Shown in pieces: positions 54,778 to 63,153 of a DNA stretch of 63,153 nt. The stretch's first letter is position 1; each line of letters begins with the position of its first letter. The notes under the pieces are model-generated. The model did no database searches and was not told the DNA's origin. It saw only the letters and a list, made by a program, of their open reading frames with translations. The stretch is taken from assembly GCA_003389325.1 (NCBI GenBank), contig QQVE01000039.1, positions 1 to 63,153 on the forward strand, written 5' to 3'. This DNA comes from Planctomycetota bacterium. Its GTDB lineage: Bacteria > Planctomycetota > Planctomycetia > Pirellulales > PALSA-1355. The translations under genes and the position numbers were made by a program.

Positions 54778-57636
54778 CTAGCCCACCAACGCTTCGGTGA
54801 GCCGGTCCAGAAGCTCCTCGTCGATTTCCGGCAACGCTTCGGCGATCGCGATGCCGGCAAGTGGGCCGACGGCGGATTCGGCTTCGGCAGCGATCGAACG
54901 TGGGAGCGCAACGGCGTCGCCTCCCGATGTCGCGTCGGCCGGCTCGACATAGAGGTCGCCGGCGTCAAGCAACGACGGCGACGATTCGATTGCCAGCGCC
55001 ATCGCCACGGCATTCGGCTCGCCCGTATCGGCCTCCGGCGGACTCGGCAGCGGCAGATCCAGTTTGGCCAGCAATCCGCTATGGTTGCGCGCGGCGATGG
55101 CATCGAGCGCCGTAACCAGGCCGCTACGGTCGAAGTCGTACAGGTTGGTAATGCCAGCCCCGATGCCAACGTTGTTGCGGGCGTCAATCTCGTCCGAGGC
55201 GTTCGTGACGGCAAACGCCGCCGTGCCGCTGCCGGTGTCGCCAACCAGATTGCCAAAGTAGAACACGTCGGGCGCGTCCAACGACGTGTCGGCGCCGGCC
55301 AGCACGGTCACCTCGAGCCAAGTGTTTTGAATCGCGCCATTGTCCCAGGTGATCGCGATGCGATCCGACCCGCTGACGCCGGCACCGGGCCGCACCGAGA
55401 TGGCGCTGGGAGCGGGCGCGGCGGTCCACACGGCCGGCTCGTTGCCGTCGCTCAGACGAAACTCGAAGTCGTCGGCCGAAATCGGGCCGAGATCGCCCGC
55501 GATGTCGATCATCAAGCCGTTGATGCCGCGCACGTAGCTGGAAATGTTGTCGAACGTGGCGGGGCCCGAGCCGGCCAGGTAGGGCACCTTGTCGGTAGCG
55601 ATCGCGGCGTCGTCCGCGGGACCGATCGCCGCGCTGGCGCCGTCGAAGCTGGACGCATTATAGAACAGGGCGCGATTAACGACCGCCGGTGGGGCATTGC
55701 CAAAATCGAGGTTCTCAATCGGCGTGCCCACGGTAACGGCCACGTCGTATGCTCCGCCCGCCGGAGACGTTTGCACCAGGCCCGGCTCGGCGACCTGCCG
55801 AATTGTGTGATTGCCCGATCCGGCAAAGGCAAACAGATACCTTCCCACAGCGTCGGTCGTGGCCGTCGGCTCGGGCACGTCGAGCGTGATCTCCACGCTC
55901 CAGTCGAGCAGCGTGCCGGCCGGGTCGCCCGAGGTAACGTCGCTGACGATCAGCTTCCATTGGCCGTTAGGGGTCGACCCGATCAGGTTCGCCAAGGACC
56001 CCAGCGGTCGATAACTACCGGTGAAGGGAGCGACACCGGCGTTGATGGACGTTGGGGCCTGGTCGTCGAACACGGTGTCGATGTAGTTGTCGCCGTCGCC
56101 TCCGCCGAGCGCGGCGAGGGAAACAATCGTGCCATCGGGTGCCGTGAGCCCAATAAACAGGCTCGAGTCGCGCTCGTGCAGGATGTTGACGTGGACGTTG
56201 ACGTCGGCAATCTTGCCCGGCAAGGCGCTGGTCATGAAGGTCGACATGACGCTGCCGAGTTGCGGGATGGGCAGCGGCGTGTCGAGCGACACAGGCGTCA
56301 CGTACGCTACCGCGTCCCATACACCGTTGCCGTTCACGTCATCGAACAGCGCGGCGCCGGCGATCCCGCTCTCGCCCTCGTCGAGCACGCCGTTACGGTT
56401 GTCGTCGAGGAACACAGTACCTTCAATCGAAGGAGGCAACACGTCGGCGTTCAACGTGTACTGGCCGACGTCGCCGTAACCGCCCTCGGAAGCAACCACC
56501 GCCCGGTAGCTTCCCGGCTGGAGCACTGCAGTCAAGGTTGCTCCGAAACTGCCCGAGGGCGCGGCACGATCGATCAGGCTACCGAACTCGTCGCGCAACT
56601 CGAGCACGGCGTCGAGATTGTTGTGGGCCGGCAACGTCACCGAGAGCGTCACCTCGCCTCCCTCGGTCTCGAAGGAAAAATAGTCGACGTCGTCGGTCGT
56701 GGTAATAACGCCCGTAGCCACCAGTTCGCTGCCGGCGGGAGTCATCAGCGAAGCCGTGGCGGGCGTGTTGCCGTGATCGTCGGGCCGGTAGCCAAAGCCG
56801 TTGGCCGCACGCGAGATCAGGGCCATGTCGTCCTGAAACGTCGTCGAGCCCTGCGACGACGTGCCGTACCACCACAGCCCGCGCGTGGCACCGTAGCTGT
56901 TACCCATGATCGGGGCGCGTCCGTCGCCGGGCCCTGCGTAATACTCGGCGATTTTGGTTCCGCCGGCGTTGTATTGGCTCTGATGTCGCAAACCGAAGCC
57001 GTGGCCTGCTTCGTGCGAGCTGGCCTCGGCCACGCTCTTGTCGCTGCCCAGATGGTCGGGAAAGACGTAAACGGTGTTGGACGTGGAACTGGTGAAGTTG
57101 TTCACATAGGCGATGCCGCCATAGGTGCCGCCGGTCCAGGCACCATCGCCGCCGATCGCCACGCGCAGCGCCACGCCGTTAGCAAAACTGGGCGGCTCGA
57201 CCGTCGTGACGTTGAGCTGAAACGGCGCGAAGTCTTCGGACACCTGCGCCCAAATATCCTCGATGTCGTCCAGTTCCGCGTCGCTGAATGTGGTGGGGTC
57301 GTTGTCGCGATCGTAGACCGGCGTAGTGATGTTGGAGTAGCTGCCCCAGACCGCTTCGTAGAATCCGTCGAAGTCGAGATACACCGACACGGCCGCCCCG
57401 GGCAGGCTGTCCAGCGCCGGAATGCTCGAGAGCGGGTGCAACGCCTGCGGTTCGAGCGGGGGCGCCGGCGGCGACAGGTCGACCAGCTCGTTGACGTCCA
57501 GATCCGGATCGTTGGGATCGTGGGCGTGGAGCAATCGCCGCGCTTCCAGCGGCTCGAGCCCGAGTCGGTGAACACCCAAGACATGACGCCCGGGTTTTCG
57601 CTCCCACGGACCACGATTGCGGCGGAAGATGCGCAT
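54778..57636 (-). CDS. LEPR-XLL-type metzincin metalloprotease with dockerin-like end
   Basis: A 952-residue secreted protease. Residues 27-38 (LEPLEARRLLHA) are the LEPR-XLL-type motif. Residues about 80-290 hold the protease: H208-E209-A-G-H212-x-x-G215-x-x-H218 and a Met-turn (PIMGNS, Met244), so the zinc site is complete. After it come a pre-peptidase C-terminal domain (about 305-385), an SdrD-like B repeat (about 390-420), a proprotein-convertase P-like domain (about 425-570), and a segment with two EF-like dockerin motifs (DFDRSGLVTALDAI; about 850). No canonical signal peptide is seen, like the PKD protein. It may digest or process extracellular protein. It converges with the kinase gene. 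Confidence 0.87.
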   Translation of the reverse strand: MRIFRRNRGPWERKPGRHVLGVHRLGLEPLEARRLLHAHDPNDPDLDVNELVDLSPPAPPLEPQALHPLSSIPALDSLPGAAVSVYLDFDGFYEAVWGSYSNITTPVYDRDNDPTTFSDAELDDIEDIWAQVSEDFAPFQLNVTTVEPPSFANGVALRVAIGGDGAWTGGTYGGIAYVNNFTSSTSNTVYVFPDHLGSDKSVAEASSHEAGHGFGLRHQSQYNAGGTKIAEYYAGPGDGRAPIMGNSYGATRGLWWYGTSSQGSTTFQDDMALISRAANGFGYRPDDHGNTPATASLMTPAGSELVATGVITTTDDVDYFSFETEGGEVTLSVTLPAHNNLDAVLELRDEFGSLIDRAAPSGSFGATLTAVLQPGSYRAVVASEGGYGDVGQYTLNADVLPPSIEGTVFLDDNRNGVLDEGESGIAGAALFDDVNGNGVWDAVAYVTPVSLDTPLPIPQLGSVMSTFMTSALPGKIADVNVHVNILHERDSSLFIGLTAPDGTIVSLAALGGGDGDNYIDTVFDDQAPTSINAGVAPFTGSYRPLGSLANLIGSTPNGQWKLIVSDVTSGDPAGTLLDWSVEITLDVPEPTATTDAVGRYLFAFAGSGNHTIRQVAEPGLVQTSPAGGAYDVAVTVGTPIENLDFGNAPPAVVNRALFYNASSFDGASAAIGPADDAAIATDKVPYLAGSGPATFDNISSYVRGINGLMIDIAGDLGPISADDFEFRLSDGNEPAVWTAAPAPSAISVRPGAGVSGSDRIAITWDNGAIQNTWLEVTVLAGADTSLDAPDVFYFGNLVGDTGSGTAAFAVTNASDEIDARNNVGIGAGITNLYDFDRSGLVTALDAIAARNHSGLLAKLDLPLPSPPEADTGEPNAVAMALAIESSPSLLDAGDLYVEPADATSGGDAVALPRSIAAEAESAVGPLAGIAIAEALPEIDEELLDRLTEALVG

Positions 57637-57960
57637 GACTCATTTCGCCTACGTGAGGGGGGGTGGCGAACGAATGCGGCCGGGGCCCCATTGGGGTCGG
57701 CCGGATTCATTCCTCTGTTCCTGGTGGACGCCGCAGGGGCTCGTCTCGAGCGCGATAAAGCGTGGCTTGCGGGCGAAGATACTCCGGTTGCGCGACAATA
57801 GTCAACGCGCGGGGGATGATATTTGCCAGATTTTTCTTGATCCCGGGGGCTTCTGGAACGGCGGACGTCGCCCGGAGCGAGCCGGCGCGTTGACAACGAT
57901 TGGATATTGTATACATTCGATTGCGTTTTCCTTGCCGTCCTTCCGATCGAGCTTTTGCGT
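57637..57960. other. 324-bp divergent control region between the protease and the GntR gene
   Basis: No gene is seen. The right end holds the GntR promoter and operator at 57890-57917. The left end would contain the promoter of the protease gene; I find no convincing -35/-10 pair there. A run of seven or more G at about 57656 lies just upstream of the protease start. Confidence 0.4.
57890..57917 (+). promoter_or_regulatory. Promoter with overlapping GntR-type operator
   Basis: TTGACA at 57890-57895, a 16-bp spacer and TACATT at 57912-57917 form a good promoter 44 bases before the GTG. The palindrome TGTATACA (57908-57915), within TTGTATACAT, overlaps the -10 and resembles the TTGTATACAA-type sites of FCD-family GntR regulators. 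This suggests autorepression. Confidence 0.55.
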
Positions 57961-58584
57961 GTGAACGACCGAGCCAAACTCGTGATGGGCCTGCGCGAGC
58001 AGATCGTGGAGCGCCTCCGCGACGATCTGCTCTCGGGCCGGCTTAGTGAAGGCGAACGGCTCGTCGAGCAGGACCTGGTTGACCGCTTTGGCGTCAGCCG
58101 CACCCCGGTGCGCGAGGCCATCGCCCAATTGAGTCACGAGGGCCTGCTCGAAGCGCTGCCGCACCGCTCGGTGCGCGTGGCCCCGACGCCGCCCGACACG
58201 ATCCGCGAGTTGATTCTGCCGATTCGCGCCACGCTCGAATCGTTCGCCCTGTCGGCCATCTTCGATACACTGACCGAAGAGGATTTTTGCCACTGGGACG
58301 AGATCCTCGCACGGCTCGAAGCGGCCTGCCGTCGCGGCGACTGGGCCGAAACGGTGAACTGCGATATCGCGTTTCATCGCTCGATCATCCGCCGCACCGG
58401 CCAAAAAGACCTGGAAGCCATCTGGTCGGCCATCGTGATTCGCGTTCGCTCGCACTTTTGGAAGTCGCACCGCGAGTACCAGGACCTGCTGGACCTGTAT
58501 CGCGAGCACAAGCGGATCGTCGACGTATTCCGCCAAGGCGATAAGCAAGCCGCCATCGACGTGTTGGTAGGCAGTATGGCTTGA
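57961..58584 (+). CDS. GntR-family (FadR/FCD-type) transcriptional regulator
   Basis: A 207-residue regulator. The N-terminal winged helix-turn-helix is clear (LREQIVERLRDDLLSGRLSEGERLVEQDLVDRFGVSRTPVREAIAQLSHEGLLE), and the C-terminal about 125 residues are an FCD ligand-binding domain, usually with a metal and an organic acid ligand (IRATLESFALSAI; CDIAFHRSIIRRTG). The GTG at 57961 is the only start that leaves the promoter outside the coding region; the frame itself opens with a TTG inside the operator. A TGTATACA palindrome over the -10 suggests autorepression. The PSCyt/DUF1549-DUF1553 gene begins 28 bases after its stop, so it likely controls that operon. Confidence 0.93.
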   Translation: MNDRAKLVMGLREQIVERLRDDLLSGRLSEGERLVEQDLVDRFGVSRTPVREAIAQLSHEGLLEALPHRSVRVAPTPPDTIRELILPIRATLESFALSAIFDTLTEEDFCHWDEILARLEAACRRGDWAETVNCDIAFHRSIIRRTGQKDLEAIWSAIVIRVRSHFWKSHREYQDLLDLYREHKRIVDVFRQGDKQAAIDVLVGSMA

Positions 58585-58611
58585 GTTCGCAAGCACCCCC
58601 GGCTTTGCGTC

Positions 58612-61600
58612 ATGATCGCAAATGCATCGCAACCCGCCGCCACGCGCAAGCGCAGCTCGATCCTCGGGCCAGTGCCTTGCGTCTTGATCGCGCTGGCTGC
58701 GCTGGCAGCTTCTCCCGTGCTGGCCGAAATGCCTCCGGAACCCTCGGATGCCGCCTGGTTCGAACAGCGCGTGCAGCCGATCTTCGAGACCTACTGCTAC
58801 CACTGCCACGGGGCCGAAACGCAGAAGTCGGCGCTCAATCTAAGCACGCCAGCGGGCATTCGCGCCGGGGGCGAGTCGGGCGCTATTCTCGATGCCGAAG
58901 ATGCCAGCGCCGGCACGCTGTACGAATACGTGCACGAGCGGATCATGCCGCCCGAGGGCGAAGGCGAGCTCGGCGATGAAGACATCGATGTCATCGTGCA
59001 GTGGATCCAAGCCGGAGGCAAACTGCCCGGTGCTACGCTGCCTGAAGAAAAAAAACTCACCCAGCACCACGTGCTGCCGACGCTGCTGTTGCGATGCGCC
59101 ATCTGCCACGGTCGGCAACGTCTCGAAGGCGGTCTCGACGTTCGCAGCGTGGCCGGACTGCTCAAGGGGGGCGACTCCGGCCCGGCTATCGTGCCCGGCA
59201 AGCCGGAGGAGAGCTTGCTGCTAAAGAAGATCCACGCCGAGGAGATGCCGCCTCGCAAGACGCTGGCTTTCTATTCGGTGCGCCCGGTCACCGAGCATGA
59301 GATCGGCACGATCACGCGATGGATCGCCGCAGGCGCCCCGGAAGTCGACGTCGCGCCCGATGTGGCCACGACCGATGGGGATCCGCTGGTGACCGACGAG
59401 GATCGCCAGTTCTGGGCATTTCAGCCGCCCAAGGCCCCGGCGTTGCCTCAGACGAACACGCCGGTCGAGCACCCCGTCGATGCGTTCGTGCAGGCCCGAC
59501 TCGAAGACGCCGGACTGCCGCTCGCGCCGTTGGCCGATCGTAGGACGCTGGTGCGCCGGGTGTATTTCGACCTGATGGGCCTGCCTCCGACGCCGGAGGA
59601 AGTGCAAGCGTTCGCGGCGGACCAGCGGCCCGACGCGTACGAGCGGCTGATCGATCGCGTGCTGGCCTCGCCTCATTACGGAGAGCGCTGGGGGCAGTAT
59701 TGGCTCGACGTGGCCGGCTACTCCGACAGCGAGGGCATCCAGAACGCCGACGACGTGCGTCCCCACGTGTGGCGCTATCGCGACTACGTGATCCGCGCAT
59801 TCAACGACGACAAGCCGTACGATCGTTTTCTGCTCGAGCAGTTGGCCGGCGATGAATTGGTCGACTACGAGCACGCCCCGGAAATCACAACGGAGATTTA
59901 CGACAATCTGGTGGCCACGGCTTTCCTGCGGCTGGCGCCCGATGCCACTTACTCGCCCATCACGGGCTTCGCCGCCGATCGCCTGGAGGTGATCGACGAC
60001 GAGATCGAAGTACTCGGCTCGGCCGTGCTGGGCCTGACGATCAAGTGCGCCCGTTGCCATACGCACAAGTTCGATCCGATTCCGCAGCGCGACTACTATC
60101 GCCTGGCCGCCACGCTCAAAGGCGCGCTCGACGAACACGACTGGCTGGCCTCGCGCACCGGCGGGCCCGACCAGCCCGAAGATGCGGTGCCGGCGCTGTT
60201 GCCTTACGTGACGAGCGAGGAGCGCGCCGCCTGGCAGACGGCCGGCGGCAAACCGGAAAACCAGCCCAAGATCCGTGCCGTGTGGGATCGGGGCGAGCCG
60301 TCGCCGACGTATATCCTGCAGCGCGGCAACTACCTGACGCCCAGCAAACTGGTCGGCCCGGGCGTTCCCTCGGTGTTGACCGACGGCAAGACGCCTTTCG
60401 ACGTCGAGCCCCCCTGGCCGGGATCGTACAAGACCGGGCGCCGGCTGGCGCTGGCCAAGTGGATCACTCGCGATGATCATCCGCTCACGGCACGCGTGAT
60501 GGTCAACCGGATCTGGAAGCATCACTTCGGCGAAGGCATCGTCCGCACACTCGACAACTTTGGCACGACGGGAGCCCCGCCCACGCATCCCGAACTGCTC
60601 GACTGGATGGCCGTCTACTTCGTTGAGCACGGCTACAGTATCAAGCAGATGCACCGCCTGCTGATGACTTCGCACGCGTATCGGCAGTCGTCCCAGGTGA
60701 CGCCGGAGGCCGATCGGCTCGATCCGGACAATCGGTTGCTTTCGCGGATGCCGCTGTTGCGAATGCAGGGCGAGGTGTTGCGCGATTCGCTGCTGGCCGT
60801 GGCGGGGCGGCTCGATCCCACGCCTTTCGGCAAGCCCGACGGCCTGGTCAGCAACGTCGAGGGACTCGTCACGGTTGAGCCCGGATCGCAAGCGCAATAC
60901 CGCCGCAGCATCTATGCGCTCAAGCGCCGTACGCAGCCGCTGACAATTCTACAGAGCTTCGACGTGGCGGGCATGGACCCCAACTGCATCGAGCGGCGCG
61001 AGTCGATCGTCGCCCCTCAGGCACTGCACTTGAAGAACAACGCGCTGGTGCGCGAGTTGGCCCGTTCGCTGGCCGAGCGCCTCTGGCGCGAAGCAGGAGC
61101 CGATCGAACCGAACAGATCCGCCGGGCCTATTGGATCACCGCCGGGCGTCCGCCGACGGTCGAAGAAAGCGAGATCGCGCTGGCCGGGCTGCAAGAACTC
61201 GAAGCCGAGTGGGCGCGAGAGCCCTCGGGCAGGCGGTACGAGCTGGCCGCCACCACGCACTTGTGGGTACGCGAGTCGGCGCCCGACACGGTCTACGAAA
61301 ACGACTTGGTCTCCGTCTGGTCGAGCGCCTCGACCGACGGCGCGCGTCGCGTGGGTGTGCTCGAATTCGACGTCTCGCAGCTTGCCCATCTCACGCTGCG
61401 CGAAGCACACCTCGAGTTGGGCGTACTGGCCGATACGCCCTTTGCGCAAACGGCAGCCGTCGTCCCGCCGGGCACCGAGCAACTCACCTGGAATCGCTTC
61501 GCTGGCGAGAAGCTGCCGAACGCCCGCTCGCTCGAACAATTGGGGCGAGTCACGCTGGCAGAAGGCGGGCCGGGCACGGCGCCCGGGACCGTGCAGCGCA

Positions 61601-61866
61601 GTGAAGCGGCGACTGCTCACGACCTGCAACTCGTGCAGGAAGCGGCCCGCGGCGACGGAAAGCTCGCTGTCGCGCTCATGGCCGACGAAAACGGCAAGGC
61701 TTATCGCCAGGACTGGGACGACGGGGTGCACGGTTCGACGCGGGGCAACGTGCCGCGCCTGGTCGTGTACGACGACCGGACCGATCCCACAGCGGCACAG
61801 CGGCACGCGCTCGAGAACCTGTGCCACGCTCTATTCAACTCCGCCGCGTTTCTGTATATCGACTGA
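58612..61866 (+). CDS. Planctomycete cytochrome c (PSCyt1) - DUF1549 - DUF1553 protein
   Basis: A 1084-residue exported protein. Residues 1-39 are a signal peptide. Two c-type heme sites follow: C62-YH-C65-H66 and C162-AI-C165-H166. Next come the DUF1549 domain (about 295-500: HPVDAFVQARLEDAGLPLAP, RRVYFDLMGLPPTPEE) and the DUF1553 domain (about 600-880: GRRLALAKWITRDDHPLTARVMVNRIWKHHFGEGIV, PTHPELLDWMA). The last about 200 residues are an extra beta-rich part. Proteins of this type are hallmark planctomycete periplasmic redox proteins, probably linked to polymer degradation; the reaction is unknown. Its DUF1501 partner starts 10 bases downstream and the GntR regulator lies upstream. Confidence 0.93.
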   Translation: MIANASQPAATRKRSSILGPVPCVLIALAALAASPVLAEMPPEPSDAAWFEQRVQPIFETYCYHCHGAETQKSALNLSTPAGIRAGGESGAILDAEDASAGTLYEYVHERIMPPEGEGELGDEDIDVIVQWIQAGGKLPGATLPEEKKLTQHHVLPTLLLRCAICHGRQRLEGGLDVRSVAGLLKGGDSGPAIVPGKPEESLLLKKIHAEEMPPRKTLAFYSVRPVTEHEIGTITRWIAAGAPEVDVAPDVATTDGDPLVTDEDRQFWAFQPPKAPALPQTNTPVEHPVDAFVQARLEDAGLPLAPLADRRTLVRRVYFDLMGLPPTPEEVQAFAADQRPDAYERLIDRVLASPHYGERWGQYWLDVAGYSDSEGIQNADDVRPHVWRYRDYVIRAFNDDKPYDRFLLEQLAGDELVDYEHAPEITTEIYDNLVATAFLRLAPDATYSPITGFAADRLEVIDDEIEVLGSAVLGLTIKCARCHTHKFDPIPQRDYYRLAATLKGALDEHDWLASRTGGPDQPEDAVPALLPYVTSEERAAWQTAGGKPENQPKIRAVWDRGEPSPTYILQRGNYLTPSKLVGPGVPSVLTDGKTPFDVEPPWPGSYKTGRRLALAKWITRDDHPLTARVMVNRIWKHHFGEGIVRTLDNFGTTGAPPTHPELLDWMAVYFVEHGYSIKQMHRLLMTSHAYRQSSQVTPEADRLDPDNRLLSRMPLLRMQGEVLRDSLLAVAGRLDPTPFGKPDGLVSNVEGLVTVEPGSQAQYRRSIYALKRRTQPLTILQSFDVAGMDPNCIERRESIVAPQALHLKNNALVRELARSLAERLWREAGADRTEQIRRAYWITAGRPPTVEESEIALAGLQELEAEWAREPSGRRYELAATTHLWVRESAPDTVYENDLVSVWSSASTDGARRVGVLEFDVSQLAHLTLREAHLELGVLADTPFAQTAAVVPPGTEQLTWNRFAGEKLPNARSLEQLGRVTLAEGGPGTAPGTVQRSEAATAHDLQLVQEAARGDGKLAVALMADENGKAYRQDWDDGVHGSTRGNVPRLVVYDDRTDPTAAQRHALENLCHALFNSAAFLYID

Positions 61867-61876
61867 GGTACCCGCG

Positions 61877-63153
61877 ATGCCGCACGATCGTTCTCATTCC
61901 GAGCAAGCACCCACGCGGCGGGCCTTCTTCGAACACGTGGGCGCGGGTTTTGCCGGCATGGCGCTGGCCTCGCTGTTGGAGAACGAACTGCTGGCCACGA
62001 CCTCCGAACCGGCGACGGCTCCGCCCACCGATCTGGTCGCCCGGCAGCCGCACTTTGCTCCCCGGGCCAAGAGCGTGATCCACCTGTTCATGAACGGCGG
62101 GCCGAGCCAGATGGATCTGTTCGATCCCAAGCCCGAGTTGGAGAAGCGGCACGGCGAAGCGTTCTTCGACAAGATCGCCGGCGAAGTCGAGAATCCACAC
62201 GAAGCCGGGGCGCTGATGAAGAGCCCGTTTCGCTTTCGGCAGCGGGGCGAGTCGGGCATGTGGATCTCCGACGCCCTGCCCCACCTGGCCACGTGCGCCG
62301 ACGACATCACGCTGATTCGCTCGATGCACACCGTGAACATCACGCACGAGCCGGCCATCTACAAGATTCAAAACGGGCGCATGCTGCCGGGCTATCCGAG
62401 CATGGGCTCGTGGATCACGTACGGCTTGGGAAGCGAAAACCAGAACCTGCCGGCCTACGTCGTGCTCGACGACCCCAAGGCCCTGCCGGTGAACGGCACG
62501 CAGAACTGGCAATGCGGCTTTCTGCCCCCGGTGTTTCAAGGCACGCGGTTTCGCTCGACGGGTGCCGCCGTGCTGAACCTCGATCGGGCCTACGACGAGC
62601 CCGATGCCATCACGCTGGCCGAGCGTGAGCTGGCCGCGCGGCTCGACGCGGCGCATCTCGAGCGCCATCCGCGGCAGCCCCGGCTCGAAGCGCGAATCAA
62701 GAGCTACGAACTGGCGGCGCGGATGCAGCTCTCGGCCTCCGATGCACTCGACTTGTCGCAGGAATCGCCCGAGACACTCAAGCGCTACGGCATTGGCGAG
62801 AGCGCCACCGACTCGTACGGTCGGCGGTGTCTGATGGCCCGGCGGCTGGTCGAGCGCGGCGTGCGGTTCGTACAGTTGTTCATCAACGGCCAGATCTGGG
62901 ACAACCACGCGAAAATCGCCAGCGAATTGAAGGGCGCGTGCGACCGCACCGACAAACCGATCGCGGCGCTGCTCGCCGATCTCAAGCGGCGCGGCATGCT
63001 CGACGACGTGTTGGTGCTGTGGGGCGGCGAAATGGGGCGCCTGCCGATCGCCCAGCTTCCGCCGGGCACCAGCGCCGCCGATGCCGGACGCGATCACAAC
63101 AAGCGAGCCATGTGCGGGTGGATGGCCGGCGGCGGCGTCAAAGCCGGCTTTAC
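61877..63153 (+). CDS. DUF1501 family protein, C-terminus cut by the window edge
   Basis: 425 residues are visible; the gene continues beyond the window. DUF1501 proteins have an alkaline-phosphatase/sulfatase-like fold and usually follow DUF1549-DUF1553 genes in planctomycetes, as here (10 bases after its stop). The N-terminus has an RRAFFEHVGAGFAGMAL stretch that resembles a Tat signal. Recognisable blocks are SVIHLFMNGGPSQMDLFDPKPEL, FRFRQRGESGMWISDALPHLA, LIRSMHTVNITHEPA and LVLWGGEMGRLP, the last with a candidate metal ligand. GAGG precedes the ATG by 8 bases. The enzymatic activity is not known. Confidence 0.92.
   Translation, partial: MPHDRSHSEQAPTRRAFFEHVGAGFAGMALASLLENELLATTSEPATAPPTDLVARQPHFAPRAKSVIHLFMNGGPSQMDLFDPKPELEKRHGEAFFDKIAGEVENPHEAGALMKSPFRFRQRGESGMWISDALPHLATCADDITLIRSMHTVNITHEPAIYKIQNGRMLPGYPSMGSWITYGLGSENQNLPAYVVLDDPKALPVNGTQNWQCGFLPPVFQGTRFRSTGAAVLNLDRAYDEPDAITLAERELAARLDAAHLERHPRQPRLEARIKSYELAARMQLSASDALDLSQESPETLKRYGIGESATDSYGRRCLMARRLVERGVRFVQLFINGQIWDNHAKIASELKGACDRTDKPIAALLADLKRRGMLDDVLVLWGGEMGRLPIAQLPPGTSAADAGRDHNKRAMCGWMAGGGVKAGF

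Noticed and set aside
54658..57801. 1047-codon open frame on the plus strand opposite the metzincin gene
   Set aside because: Its translation is Arg/Gly/His-rich without motifs, while the minus strand encodes an intact HExxHxxGxxH protease.
57907..57960. Start of the GntR gene at the upstream TTG
   Set aside because: The TTG lies inside the operator and -10 region; the GTG at 57961 gives the usual N-terminus.

Overview
The window looks like a chromosomal segment from a member of the Planctomycetota, most likely a Pirellulales-type organism. The evidence is a GC-rich base composition, PEP-CTERM secreted proteins, the planctomycete cytochrome c/DUF1549/DUF1553 protein with its DUF1501 partner, an ECF sigma factor directly followed by a Ser/Thr kinase, a formylglycine-type sulfatase, redoxin/heme/copper-monooxygenase fusions, and two large proteins with the N-terminal LEPR-XLL-type motif. 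No rRNA, CRISPR array or phage block is visible.

Layout. 1-870: the end of an IS481-type insertion sequence, an atypical tRNA-Ala(GGC), and two arrays of 7-bp-phased repeats around a small conserved gene. 902-8568: a PQQ-like beta-propeller protein, a Usp/DUF389 membrane protein with a long leader, a TetR regulator followed by a redoxin-cytochrome-copper oxygenase fusion, and a PEP-CTERM protein. 8810-15649: an ECF sigma factor/kinase pair, a membrane protein and a PEP-utilising-enzyme relative. 15651-23652: a secreted protein, a sulfatase, a serine-hydrolase-fold protein without its catalytic lysine, an SDR, a mini-zincin and a Tat-exported Gfo/Idh/MocA plus DUF1080 pair. 23966-26047: a second redoxin/heme/copper fusion with EF hands and a good terminator. 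26446-35335: a same-strand sugar-phosphate cluster (gnd, zwf, LRR protein, rpiA, histidine phosphatase, ROK kinase, pgi, DUF2090 aldolase-like), closed by a perfect hairpin. 35695-57636: a cell-surface/export region. 57961-63153: a GntR regulator ahead of the PSCyt/DUF1549-DUF1553 and DUF1501 pair, the last cut by the window end.

The most interesting block is 36612-57636. It encodes a TolC-like lipoprotein, a GAF-GAF-HlyD adaptor, a second HlyD adaptor and a PqqD-like/M50 protease/HlyD fusion. Next to them lie a planctomycete lipoprotein, a nine-repeat PKD protein with an N-terminal LEPR-XLL-type motif, a zinc-ribbon kinase with 21 WD-type blades, and a second LEPR-XLL-type protein that is a metzincin protease. 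I infer a possible export or maturation apparatus lacking an ABC transporter, with the LEPR-XLL proteins as candidate cargo. That link rests on gene neighbourhood only.

At the DNA level there are two recurring patterns. The first is five intergenic arrays with an anchor triplet repeated exactly every 7 bp, four of them as facing inverted arms. The second is three genes whose -10-like hexamer starts exactly 14 bp before the start codon, which suggests leaderless mRNAs.
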